Of a DNA stretch of 42,881 nucleotides, positions 9,091 through 17,513 are shown piece after piece. Within the stretch, counting starts at the first letter, position 1; each line of letters starts with the position of its first letter. Source of the DNA: Succinivibrio sp. (GTDB lineage Bacteria > Pseudomonadota > Gammaproteobacteria > Enterobacterales > Succinivibrionaceae). Position numbers and translations under genes: made by a program. The stretch spans positions 1 through 42,881 of the forward strand of contig JAGBLM010000112.1 of the NCBI GenBank assembly GCA_017635415.1, written 5' to 3'. The notes below the pieces were generated by a model that made no database searches, had not been told where the DNA came from, and was given only the letters and a program-made list of their open reading frames with translations.

Positions 9091-9582
9091 CTATTTTTTC
9101 AGGGCTTTGCATGCTGACTCATTATCAAGGTCACAAGCTTTCTGATAGTAGGTGCGGGCACTCTTTGGGTCGGCTGCAATACCTTCGCCATCTTCGTACA
9201 TAATGCCCAGATTGTAGCAGGACGACGAAGAGCCGAGTTGACAGCCCTTTTTGTAGATGTCTATGGCAGAACTGTTATCCTCCTCAACTCCGTACCCCAT
9301 ATCAAGCTGATAGCCTAGATAAAAACAGCCTTGACTATCATTAAGATCGCACTTTGATCTTGAATACTGCAATTGTTTTTTTAGCATAGCGCAGGACTTG
9401 TCATCACCAGAACTGCAGTTTTTTCCATATTCTTCAAGGTCAAGATAGTCCGACAATTCCTGCTCTGTCTGCTCCTCAGAGTTCTGATCATCATAATCTA
9501 CATCACCAAGACTGCAGACGCCCCAAAAGAAAAGGAATATGGTGAATATTATCCAGAGAATGAGTTCAACTGTGCGGGACAT
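9091..9582 (-). CDS. Sel1-repeat protein with N-terminal membrane anchor
   Basis: The 163-residue protein starts with a hydrophobic helix (about 6-25) and an acidic linker, followed by two clear Sel1-like (TPR-related) repeats of about 36 residues each. These are recognisable as GCFYLGYQLDMGYGVEED and SCYNLGIMYEDGEGIAAD, each followed by an A-x-x-YY/IYxKAC helix. Six or more cysteines recur at repeat positions, as in the cysteine-rich Sel1 proteins of epsilonproteobacteria. It probably faces the periplasm and mediates protein contacts; the partner is unknown. Confidence 0.85.
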   Translation of the reverse strand: MSRTVELILWIIFTIFLFFWGVCSLGDVDYDDQNSEEQTEQELSDYLDLEEYGKNCSSGDDKSCAMLKKQLQYSRSKCDLNDSQGCFYLGYQLDMGYGVEEDNSSAIDIYKKGCQLGSSSSCYNLGIMYEDGEGIAADPKSARTYYQKACDLDNESACKALKK

Positions 9583-9729
9583 AAAGAAACCTTAACCAAC
9601 AATATACTTTGCAACTGAGATTAACTGATATCTGCCGACAGTTATGATTCTAGCAGAAATAGAGTCCTGCTTTGTGTCAGTCAGCACAAATACAGAGGGA
9701 AATGAAAGGAATACCGTGAACAGTCACTT

Positions 9730-10443
9730 TTACTCTTCTAAGAACCAGTCCCTGTTGTTTTCCTTAATCTGCACATAGGTATGACTGATCTCATAGGTGT
9801 GTTTTTCAAGTAAAGAACAGGCCTCCTCAGTCCTTTTTTCACAGATGGCCTCAAAGATGGCGCGATGAGCGGCGACCAGGTGATCCAGGGACGACCAGGT
9901 ACCTATAGACAGGTATCTGATGCGATCCATATTGGCCTTGACCTGCATAATGGTTTCCCAGACCAGCTCAGTTTCTGAAAACTGACAGATAAGTTCGTGA
10001 AAAGCATCATCCAAGGTTAAGAACCTGGCACTTATCTCTTCCTTCTGCAGCAAAGAAGTCTGCAGTTCAAGGTTCTTCTCTAGTTTCTGGCAGAGTTTTT
10101 GAAATTTCTTGTCTGGGGAAATAACCGACTTGCGGATGCACTGTGATTCAAGAGCGCAGCGAACAAAACAGATTTCAAACAGATGATTAACGGAAATCTT
10201 AGAGACAAAACTGCCCTTCTGAGGCAGCACATCAACAAGACCAATGGAGTTAAGCTTATTAAGCGCCTCATGCACAGGGTTACGAGATACCCCAAAATGT
10301 GCGGCAAGGTCATTTTCCGACAGAGCAGTCCCAGGAGCGATACGTTTTTCAATGATCTGCATGCGCAGAAAGTCATAAATCTGAGAACTCAGGGTACGAC
10401 TTGAACTGAGTCTCATCCTAGGAAGCAGATCCTTGCTAATCAT
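9730..10443 (-). CDS. GntR-family regulator (FadR subfamily, FCD domain)
   Basis: Residues ~15-78 form the GntR winged helix (LSENDLAAHFGVSRNPVHEAL is the core). The remainder is an all-helical FCD ligand domain with the usual Asp/His metal-binding pattern: Asp and His in LDDAFHELI, His in AAHRAIFEAI and His in LLEKHTYEI. Such regulators sense organic acids or sugar acids. The gene is divergent from a TRAP transporter operon and almost certainly controls it. A downstream ATG at residue 11 is an alternative start, because the true ribosome site is not obvious. Confidence 0.92.
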   Translation of the reverse strand: MISKDLLPRMRLSSSRTLSSQIYDFLRMQIIEKRIAPGTALSENDLAAHFGVSRNPVHEALNKLNSIGLVDVLPQKGSFVSKISVNHLFEICFVRCALESQCIRKSVISPDKKFQKLCQKLEKNLELQTSLLQKEEISARFLTLDDAFHELICQFSETELVWETIMQVKANMDRIRYLSIGTWSSLDHLVAAHRAIFEAICEKRTEEACSLLEKHTYEISHTYVQIKENNRDWFLEE

Positions 10444-10491
10444 CGGTGTTTAAACCTCAAAAACCATAGTTTATGTATGTTTTAACATCAT

Positions 10492-10591
10492 TCTACTTGT
10501 ATTTCAGTATATTGTCTATACAAAAAAGGATTTTGTTAAATAAGCAAGATTTGCGACTTCTCTCACAACTAAAATACCAGTCTACTTGTAT
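10492..10591. promoter_or_regulatory. divergent control region with repeated GntR-like sites
   Basis: TCTACTTGTAT occurs twice, at 10492-10502 and 10581-10591; the second runs on as CTTGTATACTAG. Between them TTGTCTATACAA (10512-10523) is a near-palindrome with TTGT/ACAA arms. FCD-type GntR proteins commonly bind TTGTATACAA-like palindromes, so these are probable operators for the adjacent regulator. They frame the likely promoters of both the regulator and the TRAP operon. Confidence 0.5.
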
Positions 10592-10629
10592 ACTAGAACA
10601 CAACAAAACATCGCCCTAGGAGGGCCTGT

Positions 10630-11193
10630 ATGCAATCTTTTTTTGAAAAATTCGGACGTTTTTACCGTTTGGTATGTGTTCTTATTCTCACTGCCATGGT
10701 ACTTATCGTCTTTATCAATGCAGTGATGCGTTATGCATTTCATTCAGGACTTGTAGTCACAGAAGAACTTTTACGCTATCTGTTCATTTACCTTACCTTC
10801 CTTGGAATGGTTGAGGTCGCGCACGAACGCGGACATATAGCCGTGACCATTCTGTCAGATGCGCTGCCAAAAGCAGTGCGAACCGCTCTGCATGTGGTTG
10901 GCTATGTCCTTGCCATTTACGCACTGTGGATCCTGTTCGACGGTTCTCTTGAGTACTATGCTGAATCTGATACCTCGATAGGACAGGTCACGGGAATTCC
11001 TTATCAGTACATAGTGGCCATCATGATCTTCGGAGCCTTCGGTGTCCTTCTGTTTTTATGCCGTGATCTGATTTTGGCTCTGCGCGCCCTTTTTGTTACC
11101 CATGAAGAGTTTCCGCCACGTTACGTTGATGAGGATTTAAAACAGTTCAACGAACAGCAGAAACGTGAGAAAAACGCAGGAAAAGAGGAGTAA
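10630..11193 (+). CDS. TRAP transporter small permease (DctQ type)
   Basis: The 187-residue protein has four predicted membrane helices and the DctQ signature in its second segment (TEELLRYLFIYLTFLG), followed by EVAHERGHIAV. In TRAP systems this subunit pairs with the large permease to drive sodium-coupled uptake of a solute delivered by the periplasmic binding protein. A strong AGGAGGG ribosome site precedes the ATG. The stop is 3 bases before the next start, so translation is coupled. The C-terminal tail is charged and cytoplasmic. Confidence 0.93.
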   Translation: MQSFFEKFGRFYRLVCVLILTAMVLIVFINAVMRYAFHSGLVVTEELLRYLFIYLTFLGMVEVAHERGHIAVTILSDALPKAVRTALHVVGYVLAIYALWILFDGSLEYYAESDTSIGQVTGIPYQYIVAIMIFGAFGVLLFLCRDLILALRALFVTHEEFPPRYVDEDLKQFNEQQKREKNAGKEE

Positions 11194-11196
11194 CAA

Positions 11197-12477
11197 ATGG
11201 AATTCTTTGTCTTTATAGGTTCTCTTTTTATCCTCTTGCTGATGGGGATCCCAGTAGCCATCGTACTGCTTCTGTGCTCACTGTGCATGATGTGGTTTAC
11301 CGACATGTTCGATTCGATGATGGTTGCCCAGCAGATCATGACCGGTGCAGATTCATTTATTCTTACTGCTGTGCCATTCTTCATGCTGGCAGGAGAAATC
11401 ATGAAGGAAGGAGGCATCTCCTCACGTCTGATTGCCTTTGGTCAGGTCTGTGTAGGACGCTTTAACGGCGGTATGGGTTATGTAGCGATTTTGGCCTCCA
11501 TGCTTTTTGCTGGATTGTCAGGTGCTGCTATCGCTGATGTTGCTGCCTTAGGTGCCGTACTTATCCCGATGATGGTCAAATGCGGTTACGACAAACCGCG
11601 TTCTACAGGTTTAATCTGCTCATCTGCCTTAACTGCACCGATTATCCCGCCGTCAATTCCACTGATTATTCTCGGTGTAACCGTTAATTTATCCATCGGT
11701 AAACTCTTTATCATGGGTATCGCCCCTGGTGTGATGCTCGGTGTAATACTGATGGTTACCTGGTTCTTCGTGGTCAAACACGACGGTTATAAAGATCGTG
11801 TGGTCATTCCATTGAACGAAGCGGTCAGGATTTTCTTCAGCGCCATCCCTGCGCTACTGCTGCCGGTTATCATCATCGTCGGTATCCGCTTTGGTATCTT
11901 TACCCCGACTGAAGGCGGTGCGGTTGCTGCGGTATACGCTTTCGTGGTGGCATTTTTCATTAACCGCGAACTTAAGATTAAAGACTGTCCTCGTGTCTTC
12001 TTCAACGCGGTCAGGACCTCTGCCGTGGTTATGTTCCTAGTTGCCGGAGCTTATCTTGTCGGCTGGCTTATCACCATGGCACAGGTACCAGATCAGATCT
12101 GTGAACTCTTAAAAGATCTTGTCAGCCGTCCGATGCTGCTGCTTGTGGTACTGAATATTGTCTTCATCGTTCTGGGTATGGTCATGGATATCACCCCGAT
12201 TATCCTGATTTTTGCTCCAGTGTTCTTCCCGCTTATTCAGGCAGCACACATTGATCCATACTATTTTGCCCTACTGATGGTTATTAACCTGTCAATAGGA
12301 CTTATTACCCCGCCAATGGGTTCCGTACTCTTTGTCGGATGCAGCGTCAGCAAACTTGCCATACAGAAACTGGTGAAGGGAATATTGCCTTTCATGCTTG
12401 CTGAGCTTGGTTACCTGATTCTGATCATTGTCTTCCCGCAGTTCATTACTGTCCCGGCAGGATGGATGATGGAATAG
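11197..12477 (+). CDS. TRAP transporter large permease (DctM type)
   Basis: At 426 residues this matches the normal size of DctM subunits, with about twelve hydrophobic segments. Family signatures include MTGADSFILTAVPFFMLAGE near residues 49-68, GLSGAAIADVAALGAVLIP near 108-126, and SALTAPIIPPSIPLIILG. The SVLFVGCSVS segment near the C-terminus is also typical. It forms the sodium-coupled channel of the transporter. The gene sits between DctQ and DctP genes with short gaps and GGAG before its ATG. Confidence 0.95.
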   Translation: MEFFVFIGSLFILLLMGIPVAIVLLLCSLCMMWFTDMFDSMMVAQQIMTGADSFILTAVPFFMLAGEIMKEGGISSRLIAFGQVCVGRFNGGMGYVAILASMLFAGLSGAAIADVAALGAVLIPMMVKCGYDKPRSTGLICSSALTAPIIPPSIPLIILGVTVNLSIGKLFIMGIAPGVMLGVILMVTWFFVVKHDGYKDRVVIPLNEAVRIFFSAIPALLLPVIIIVGIRFGIFTPTEGGAVAAVYAFVVAFFINRELKIKDCPRVFFNAVRTSAVVMFLVAGAYLVGWLITMAQVPDQICELLKDLVSRPMLLLVVLNIVFIVLGMVMDITPIILIFAPVFFPLIQAAHIDPYYFALLMVINLSIGLITPPMGSVLFVGCSVSKLAIQKLVKGILPFMLAELGYLILIIVFPQFITVPAGWMME

Positions 12478-12510
12478 CTATTTCAAAACATAAACTAGGA
12501 GTATTTCAAC

Positions 12511-13512
12511 ATGAAAAAATTAAATGTTTTAGCAGCAGCACTGACCGCCGCAGCCCTGATGACTATGTCATCTGGTGCTTTTGCCAAAACCTACAACATT
12601 AAGGTCGGTACCTTTGCAGGTCCAGATCATCCTGTAACTGCCGCTATTAACTATTTCAAGGAAAACATTGAAAAAGAGTCCAACGGTCAGATCAAGGTTC
12701 AGCACTTCCCTAACAATCAGTTAGGGCCTGAGGCTGCGGTTATCGATCAGATTAAGCGAGGAACCATCCAGATGGCTGTAACAGGTTCTCAGATTAAAAA
12801 AGATGAACCTAATGTCGGTCTGTCTGATGCCCCATACCTTATTCACTCCTGGGCTCAGGCTCGTGCCGTCTATGATGATGAAGGCGTAAAAATCATGTCC
12901 GGCAACTACGAGCAGAACACCGGTGTAAAGATTGTAGGCTACATGGTAAACGGCTTCCGCGAACTGTCTTCAAACCGTCCTGTTACCACCATGGACGAAC
13001 TTAAGGGCCTTAAGATCCGTATTCCAAACAATGAAATCCACGTTCATCTGTTTGAGGCCTTAGGTACCAACAATGTGATGATGCCACTGCCAGAGGTTTA
13101 CAACGCTCTTGAAACCCATATGATTGACGGTCAGGAAAATCCATATGCAACCATTCTTGCTTCTGGTTTCCACGAGGTTCAGTCTGATATCTTGGAGACC
13201 CGTCATATGTTTGCTATTGCTCCGTTCCTCTTAAACAGCAAGTTCTACGAGAAACTGCCTGATGACCTGAAAGCTCTGGTTGACAAATGGACCAAGAAGA
13301 CCGTGGAATACAACTGGGAAATCTCAGAGAAGAATGATAACGACTGCAAGCAGGCTCTTATCGACAAGGGCGTAAAGGTTCATGAAATGACTCCTGAAAT
13401 GCAGAAGGCTATCGATGAAAAGATGGGTGACTTCTACAAGTGGTTCAGCACCATTATTCCTGATGCCCAGAAGTGGATCGACCACTGCAAGGCTCGTGAA
13501 AACGCTAAATAA
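12511..13512 (+). CDS. TRAP transporter solute-binding protein (DctP type)
   Basis: A classical signal peptide occupies residues 1-25, with cleavage after AFA. The mature protein is a 333-residue-precursor DctP-family binder: KVGTFAGPDHPVTAAINYF at its start, PNNQLGPEAAVIDQIKRGTI in the middle, and LKGLKIRIPNNEIHV followed by the Arg that normally salt-bridges a carboxylate ligand. It captures a carboxylated solute (sugar acid, keto acid or similar) in the periplasm. The exact ligand cannot be read from sequence. It is the last gene of the operon and is followed by an intrinsic terminator. Confidence 0.94.
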   Translation: MKKLNVLAAALTAAALMTMSSGAFAKTYNIKVGTFAGPDHPVTAAINYFKENIEKESNGQIKVQHFPNNQLGPEAAVIDQIKRGTIQMAVTGSQIKKDEPNVGLSDAPYLIHSWAQARAVYDDEGVKIMSGNYEQNTGVKIVGYMVNGFRELSSNRPVTTMDELKGLKIRIPNNEIHVHLFEALGTNNVMMPLPEVYNALETHMIDGQENPYATILASGFHEVQSDILETRHMFAIAPFLLNSKFYEKLPDDLKALVDKWTKKTVEYNWEISEKNDNDCKQALIDKGVKVHEMTPEMQKAIDEKMGDFYKWFSTIIPDAQKWIDHCKARENAK

Positions 13513-13551
13513 TCCCAGCATGACGTGATTTACATAATCACCTAATTTTAT

Positions 13552-13576
13552 AGCCTGCCCTGTGCAGGCTTTTTTT
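13552..13576 (+). terminator. intrinsic terminator of the TRAP operon
   Basis: AGCCTGC and GCAGGCT form a 7-bp perfect stem with a CCTGT loop, followed directly by seven T residues. It lies 39 bases after the DctP stop codon. Confidence 0.9.
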
Positions 13577-13772
13577 ATATCTTTTTTCTTCCGCTCAGGT
13601 TTGTTAAAACTCACATTTTTAACATACAGAATTATAGATTAAGAATATATAATTCTGGATAGCGGTAAAATCAACAGACAATACATAAAAAATCAAATAA
13701 AGATCTCTCTAATATCAAAAGATATTTAGTTATCACTATTATTCAAGTCAAGCCTAAACATAAGGAGTTTAT

Positions 13773-14332
13773 ATGTCTTTGGATATGTCACCCAATGAGA
13801 GACTGCAGTTTTTTCCTCATAGAATTAACAGATTCGCTTTAACCGGTAAAAAAACAATAATCGCCCTTGCCATATCTGTGGCGTTAATGAGTCAGTCAGC
13901 CCTAGCGGTACAGGTCAGGTAAGTCTTGCCGATGAAGACGGCGACGGTTTTAAGGATACGCTAACCTATAAAGTTCTAGACTGCCACCTCAAAGATGCGG
14001 CACCTCAGACCCACACCGCCGCAATGACCTCCTCTGCGGCAGCACTGGCCCTCAATCAGGGGGCCGATACCGCCTCTGCCGCGCTCTCTAATCTTGCCAC
14101 CTCAGGCATCAGAGACGTACAGGCCTTCTCTGCCGTAGGAGGTGGTGCGGCAAGAGTGGAGACCGGTTCCCATGTCAATATATCTTCCTTGAACTTCTCA
14201 GTCGGTATTGGAGATAATCATGAAAGTTACGAAGGAGCCTTTTTACTATTTTACAGAAGAAATCTGACTCCTTTCAAAAGGCAAATCAATACTGTTGTCT
14301 GCCTGCGTGGCAGACATGAACTCCAGTCTTAA
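13773..14332 (+). pseudogene. internally deleted autotransporter remnant
   Basis: A good TAAGGAG ribosome site precedes an ATG that opens a 49-codon frame ending at TAA 13920-13922. It encodes an extended type V signal peptide whose core, IIALAISVALMSQSALA, ends near residue 46. A second frame, shifted relative to the first, overlaps from 13913 and runs to 14332. Its product contains ALALNQGADTASAALSN and AVGGGAARVETGSHVNI, which match the linker and first strands that precede an autotransporter barrel. The passenger and nearly all of the barrel are missing, and the last ~30 codons look unrelated. The reading is a large deletion plus frameshift. The barrel tail at the left window edge shows the genome has intact relatives. 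Confidence 0.7.
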
Positions 14333-16305
14333 TGAGATTCAGAAAAATCCTCAGGATTTAGACCATAGCAGTCAGCCACCAGTTTATCAATCTGTCTGAT
14401 AAGGGGTGCCCTTTGTTCCTCATCACAGTTCTCAACTTTAACTACCAGTGAGGCGATTTCCTGCTGAACCTTAAGACTCGCTACTGCTATAGGCAGTTTT
14501 TCAAGCTGAGAGCGCAGGACCTTCATGGTGTGAAAGGACTTTTTAAAGTAGAACCTAACGACCGAGGAATTGAGCACTGCCACCAGATATTCAGGGAGAA
14601 GTTCTGCTGACGTTGGAATAATGAAATTGCAGCTGTTCAGGCTCAGTCTTCCCTCCCGGTCAAGCGCTGCTATAGGATAGTTTGCGATGAAACGGTAGAC
14701 TATTTTAGGTTTGGTGCGGTACAGTTCTTCACGCGCCGCCTGCTGGAGTTTTTCTCTGTCAAAAATCAGGAATTTTTCAGACTCCTTTATTCTGTACGGT
14801 TCAAGATCGGTGCCGCGCAACACCGGATCTGCACCTGCCACTCTCTGTGACAACAAAAGATTCTTGTTATCTCCTGTGACAATACCAAGCCCAAAGGTTG
14901 CGTTACCCTTAAGTAAGATCTGATTGGGGACAGCCTCTATTCGGTCAAGCAGAGACTGGGTCTCACTGCTGATGCGGAAATTAAAATCAAGAGGATCATC
15001 CTTTTCAACCTCGTAACAGTGACCGGAATCTTCAAGCGAAACAGAAATCTTGTGAGGTTTAAACCCCTCCTCACTCTTTTTGAGGGTCAGAACTACACTC
15101 GGACACTGTACCGCGTGAAAAGCTTCGCCAAGATAGGCAACTGATGCTACGTTAGCCTTTTTGGCCATAATATCGCGAATCTGCTGATGGGATTTCACGT
15201 TCAGCAGGGATTCTGGCAGCACAAAACGCATCAGTCCCCCCTCGGGAAGCAGATCAAGCGCTCTCTCCACAAACAGGTCGGCAAAGCAGGGATGCCCCTT
15301 ACGCGCGCCCTCAAGTTCTTGAGCATACTTTCTCTCAAGTAAGAGGTTATCGCAGATATTCCACGGAGGATTGCCCAGAATAACCTGCGCAGGAGGAAGA
15401 TTGACACTGATAAGTGTATCCTCCTGCCGTAAATGGTCCTTTAAAAAATCCTCATCAACCATACCGGTATTTAAAGCAAGATTGATTCTTGCCAAAAGCA
15501 GAGATATCTTGTCGATATCGCAACCGTAAAGAGTCTGTGGTTTCACGCCACGACGCAGCAGGCGCAAAAGAAAATTGCCACTGCCGCAGCAGGGATCAAG
15601 AAAACAGGTTCTGCTGGAAATATCAAGAGTCTCGACGGCTTCATCAGTCAGTTTCTGAGGTGTATAGTAGCGTCCGCCGCGCCGACGCTCGGAAAACTCC
15701 ATCAAGGAAAGATAGAGCAATCCCAAAGTATCCTCAAAGGGAACATACTCAAGTTCCAGGCGAGGAACTCCCTGAAGATCACTGCACAGATTTTCAATCT
15801 GGTTCCTGCCTACCAGATCATCAAGCAGGAACTTCCATCTGCCAAGTTTAAGTTCACCTTTATACACAGCGTCAAGCAGAGACTGAGGAGAACTTAAAAA
15901 CTTCTGGGCTACCTTTAATCTGCCTGAGGAGACGATAATCCGCAGTGAAGCTTCAACCAGCACAGCAGTAACCAGTCTGCCCGAACCTTTAAAAGCGGCA
16001 CAGAAATCGGTAACATTTTTGCGATTGGGGGAATCAGGAGCTACGTAACTTACGTACAACTCACGCCCTTTCAGCGCTGATTTGTTACGACGGGAGCGCA
16101 ATACCGCAACCCGCCCTTTCTGCATATTCTCAAGGAGTTCATCAATTGCCCTGCGGGAAAACATGGGACCATCATTTTCCGATGGTGTTTTTGCGGCGAC
16201 AAGTTTGCCAAGTCGCAGCCAGTTTCGTCCCGTAGCAGGAGAAATACCCAGCAGCCTACAGGTCTTATCAAGGTTGTAGAACTCGCTTTTTTTTGATTCT
16301 TTCAC
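14329..16305 (-). CDS. N6-adenine-type DNA methyltransferase with MerR-like N-terminus
   Basis: The 658-residue protein is a gamma-class (HsdM/Eco57I-like) methyltransferase. After a MerR/excisionase-like helix-turn-helix at about 8-60 (LDKTCRLLGISPATGRNWLR) comes the LGLLYLSLMEF...GRYYTP entry motif at 194-216. The SAM-binding motif I is DPCCGSGNF at 237-245, motif II is GCDIDKISLL at 261-270, and the catalytic NPPW is at 312-315. The C-terminal half (about 430-640) looks like a TaqI/Eco57I target-recognition domain. No PD-(D/E)XK nuclease motif is evident, and no restriction gene is adjacent, so it looks solitary. Its 3' end overlaps by 4 bases the end of the autotransporter remnant frame. 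Confidence 0.85.
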   Translation of the reverse strand: MKESKKSEFYNLDKTCRLLGISPATGRNWLRLGKLVAAKTPSENDGPMFSRRAIDELLENMQKGRVAVLRSRRNKSALKGRELYVSYVAPDSPNRKNVTDFCAAFKGSGRLVTAVLVEASLRIIVSSGRLKVAQKFLSSPQSLLDAVYKGELKLGRWKFLLDDLVGRNQIENLCSDLQGVPRLELEYVPFEDTLGLLYLSLMEFSERRRGGRYYTPQKLTDEAVETLDISSRTCFLDPCCGSGNFLLRLLRRGVKPQTLYGCDIDKISLLLARINLALNTGMVDEDFLKDHLRQEDTLISVNLPPAQVILGNPPWNICDNLLLERKYAQELEGARKGHPCFADLFVERALDLLPEGGLMRFVLPESLLNVKSHQQIRDIMAKKANVASVAYLGEAFHAVQCPSVVLTLKKSEEGFKPHKISVSLEDSGHCYEVEKDDPLDFNFRISSETQSLLDRIEAVPNQILLKGNATFGLGIVTGDNKNLLLSQRVAGADPVLRGTDLEPYRIKESEKFLIFDREKLQQAAREELYRTKPKIVYRFIANYPIAALDREGRLSLNSCNFIIPTSAELLPEYLVAVLNSSVVRFYFKKSFHTMKVLRSQLEKLPIAVASLKVQQEIASLVVKVENCDEEQRAPLIRQIDKLVADCYGLNPEDFSESH

Positions 16306-16525
16306 ATTAAATCTCCAATAGTCAGCACATTTTACAGAAATTCAGGACTGTTTTTCTGAGATTCTGCTTTTAATTCCTGGTAAGAAGAAAAAATAGGATC
16401 TTCGACCAATCAAAACCTGTGAAAGTAATCAAGGCAGGCAAGAAAGCACAGACTCGGATACGACTAAGCCAGAAAGACATGACCACATGAACATACCAAA
16501 AAAAGAAAAAGCGTGCCCAGAGGAC

Positions 16526-16534
16526 TGCTATAAT
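16526..16534 (+). promoter_or_regulatory. extended -10 promoter element
   Basis: TGCTATAAT is a perfect -10 with the TG extension; no convincing -35 is seen 17 bases upstream. It lies 28 bases before the ATG of the hydroxyacid dehydrogenase gene, leaving room for a short leader with the AAGGAGA ribosome site. Confidence 0.55.
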
Positions 16535-16562
16535 GACCTGTGAACATTAAGGAGACTTTTCA

Positions 16563-17513
16563 ATGCAAACAGACAAAATCATCCTTCAGGATACCCACGC
16601 GACACTGCAGCAAAGTTTTGTTGACGCTCTGGCACAAAGGGGAAAACTCTATATCAGGAAAAAAATGACCCCGGATGAGTATGAGAAAATTCTCCCTGAA
16701 GTGGAAATCATGGTGACCTCAGGTGGTTCAAAAGTTCCGGAAGAATACATGGCAAAATGCCCCAAACTCCGCCTGATTTCGGATTTTGGTGTAGGTTATG
16801 ACGGTGTTGATGTCGAGGCGGCAAAAAAACGCGGCATTATGGTTACCAATACCCCTGGCGTGATGAAGGATGATGTTGCTGACACTGCTATTGCCCTGAT
16901 GCTCAACACGGTAAGACGTTTCGTGGCAGCCCACAATTATGAGCGTGACGGTCACTGGCTTGAGGCAGCCTTCCCCCTTAGCAGATCCCTGACCGGCCTT
17001 AAGGTCGGTATTGCCGGTCTTGGTCGTATCGGTGCCGAAATCGCCACCAGAGCACAGGCCTTTAAAACCGAGGTTGCCTATTTCCAGAGACATCGCGCCA
17101 ACGTCCCCTATCAGTATTTTGACAATCTTAAAGATCTTGCAGCGTGGTCTGACGTACTCATCATCATTATGCCGGCAAGCGCCTCAACAAAAGGTATTGT
17201 CAATGGGGATATTCTCAGCGCTTTAGGTCCTGAAGGCTACCTCATAAATGTAGCTAGGGGCAGTATAGTTGATCAGGAGGCGTTGGCTGCTGCTCTGTTA
17301 AACGGCACTATTGCCGGAGCAGGTCTTGATGTCTTTGCCAAGGAACCTCAGGTACCGCCCGAATTTTTAACTCTGCCAAATCTTGTTCTGGCTCCGCATA
17401 TCGGGTCTGCTACCGTACAGACACGTAATGCCATGGCCTCTTTGGTGCTTGAGAATATAGATGCCTATATTGCCGGTAAACCGCTCCCAACTCCTGTGCC
17501 GGAACTTGCCTGA
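16563..17513 (+). CDS. D-isomer-specific 2-hydroxyacid dehydrogenase
   Basis: It interconverts a 2-keto acid and a D-2-hydroxyacid using NAD(P)H in the cytoplasm. The 316-residue chain has the full family layout. The Rossmann glycine motif GLGRIG lies at 152-157, the catalytic arginine is Arg232 in NVARGSIVD, the glutamate is Glu261 in AKEP, and the histidine is His279 in APHIGSAT. The length and FGVGYDGVDVEAAKKRGI style are close to glyoxylate/hydroxypyruvate reductases, but the substrate is open. The stop codon overlaps the next start by one base, so it is translationally coupled to the DnaT-like gene. Confidence 0.93.
   Translation: MQTDKIILQDTHATLQQSFVDALAQRGKLYIRKKMTPDEYEKILPEVEIMVTSGGSKVPEEYMAKCPKLRLISDFGVGYDGVDVEAAKKRGIMVTNTPGVMKDDVADTAIALMLNTVRRFVAAHNYERDGHWLEAAFPLSRSLTGLKVGIAGLGRIGAEIATRAQAFKTEVAYFQRHRANVPYQYFDNLKDLAAWSDVLIIIMPASASTKGIVNGDILSALGPEGYLINVARGSIVDQEALAAALLNGTIAGAGLDVFAKEPQVPPEFLTLPNLVLAPHIGSATVQTRNAMASLVLENIDAYIAGKPLPTPVPELA

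Noticed and set aside
13922..14030. The frame change after the signal peptide as a programmed frameshift
   Set aside because: The slippery heptamer and stem expected for recoding are missing, and the product would still lack passenger and barrel, so a decayed gene fits better.
14296..14316. TGTCTGCC/GGCAGACA hairpin at the end of the autotransporter remnant
   Set aside because: It has an 8-bp stem but no T-run on either side, so it is not supported as a terminator for the convergent methyltransferase gene.
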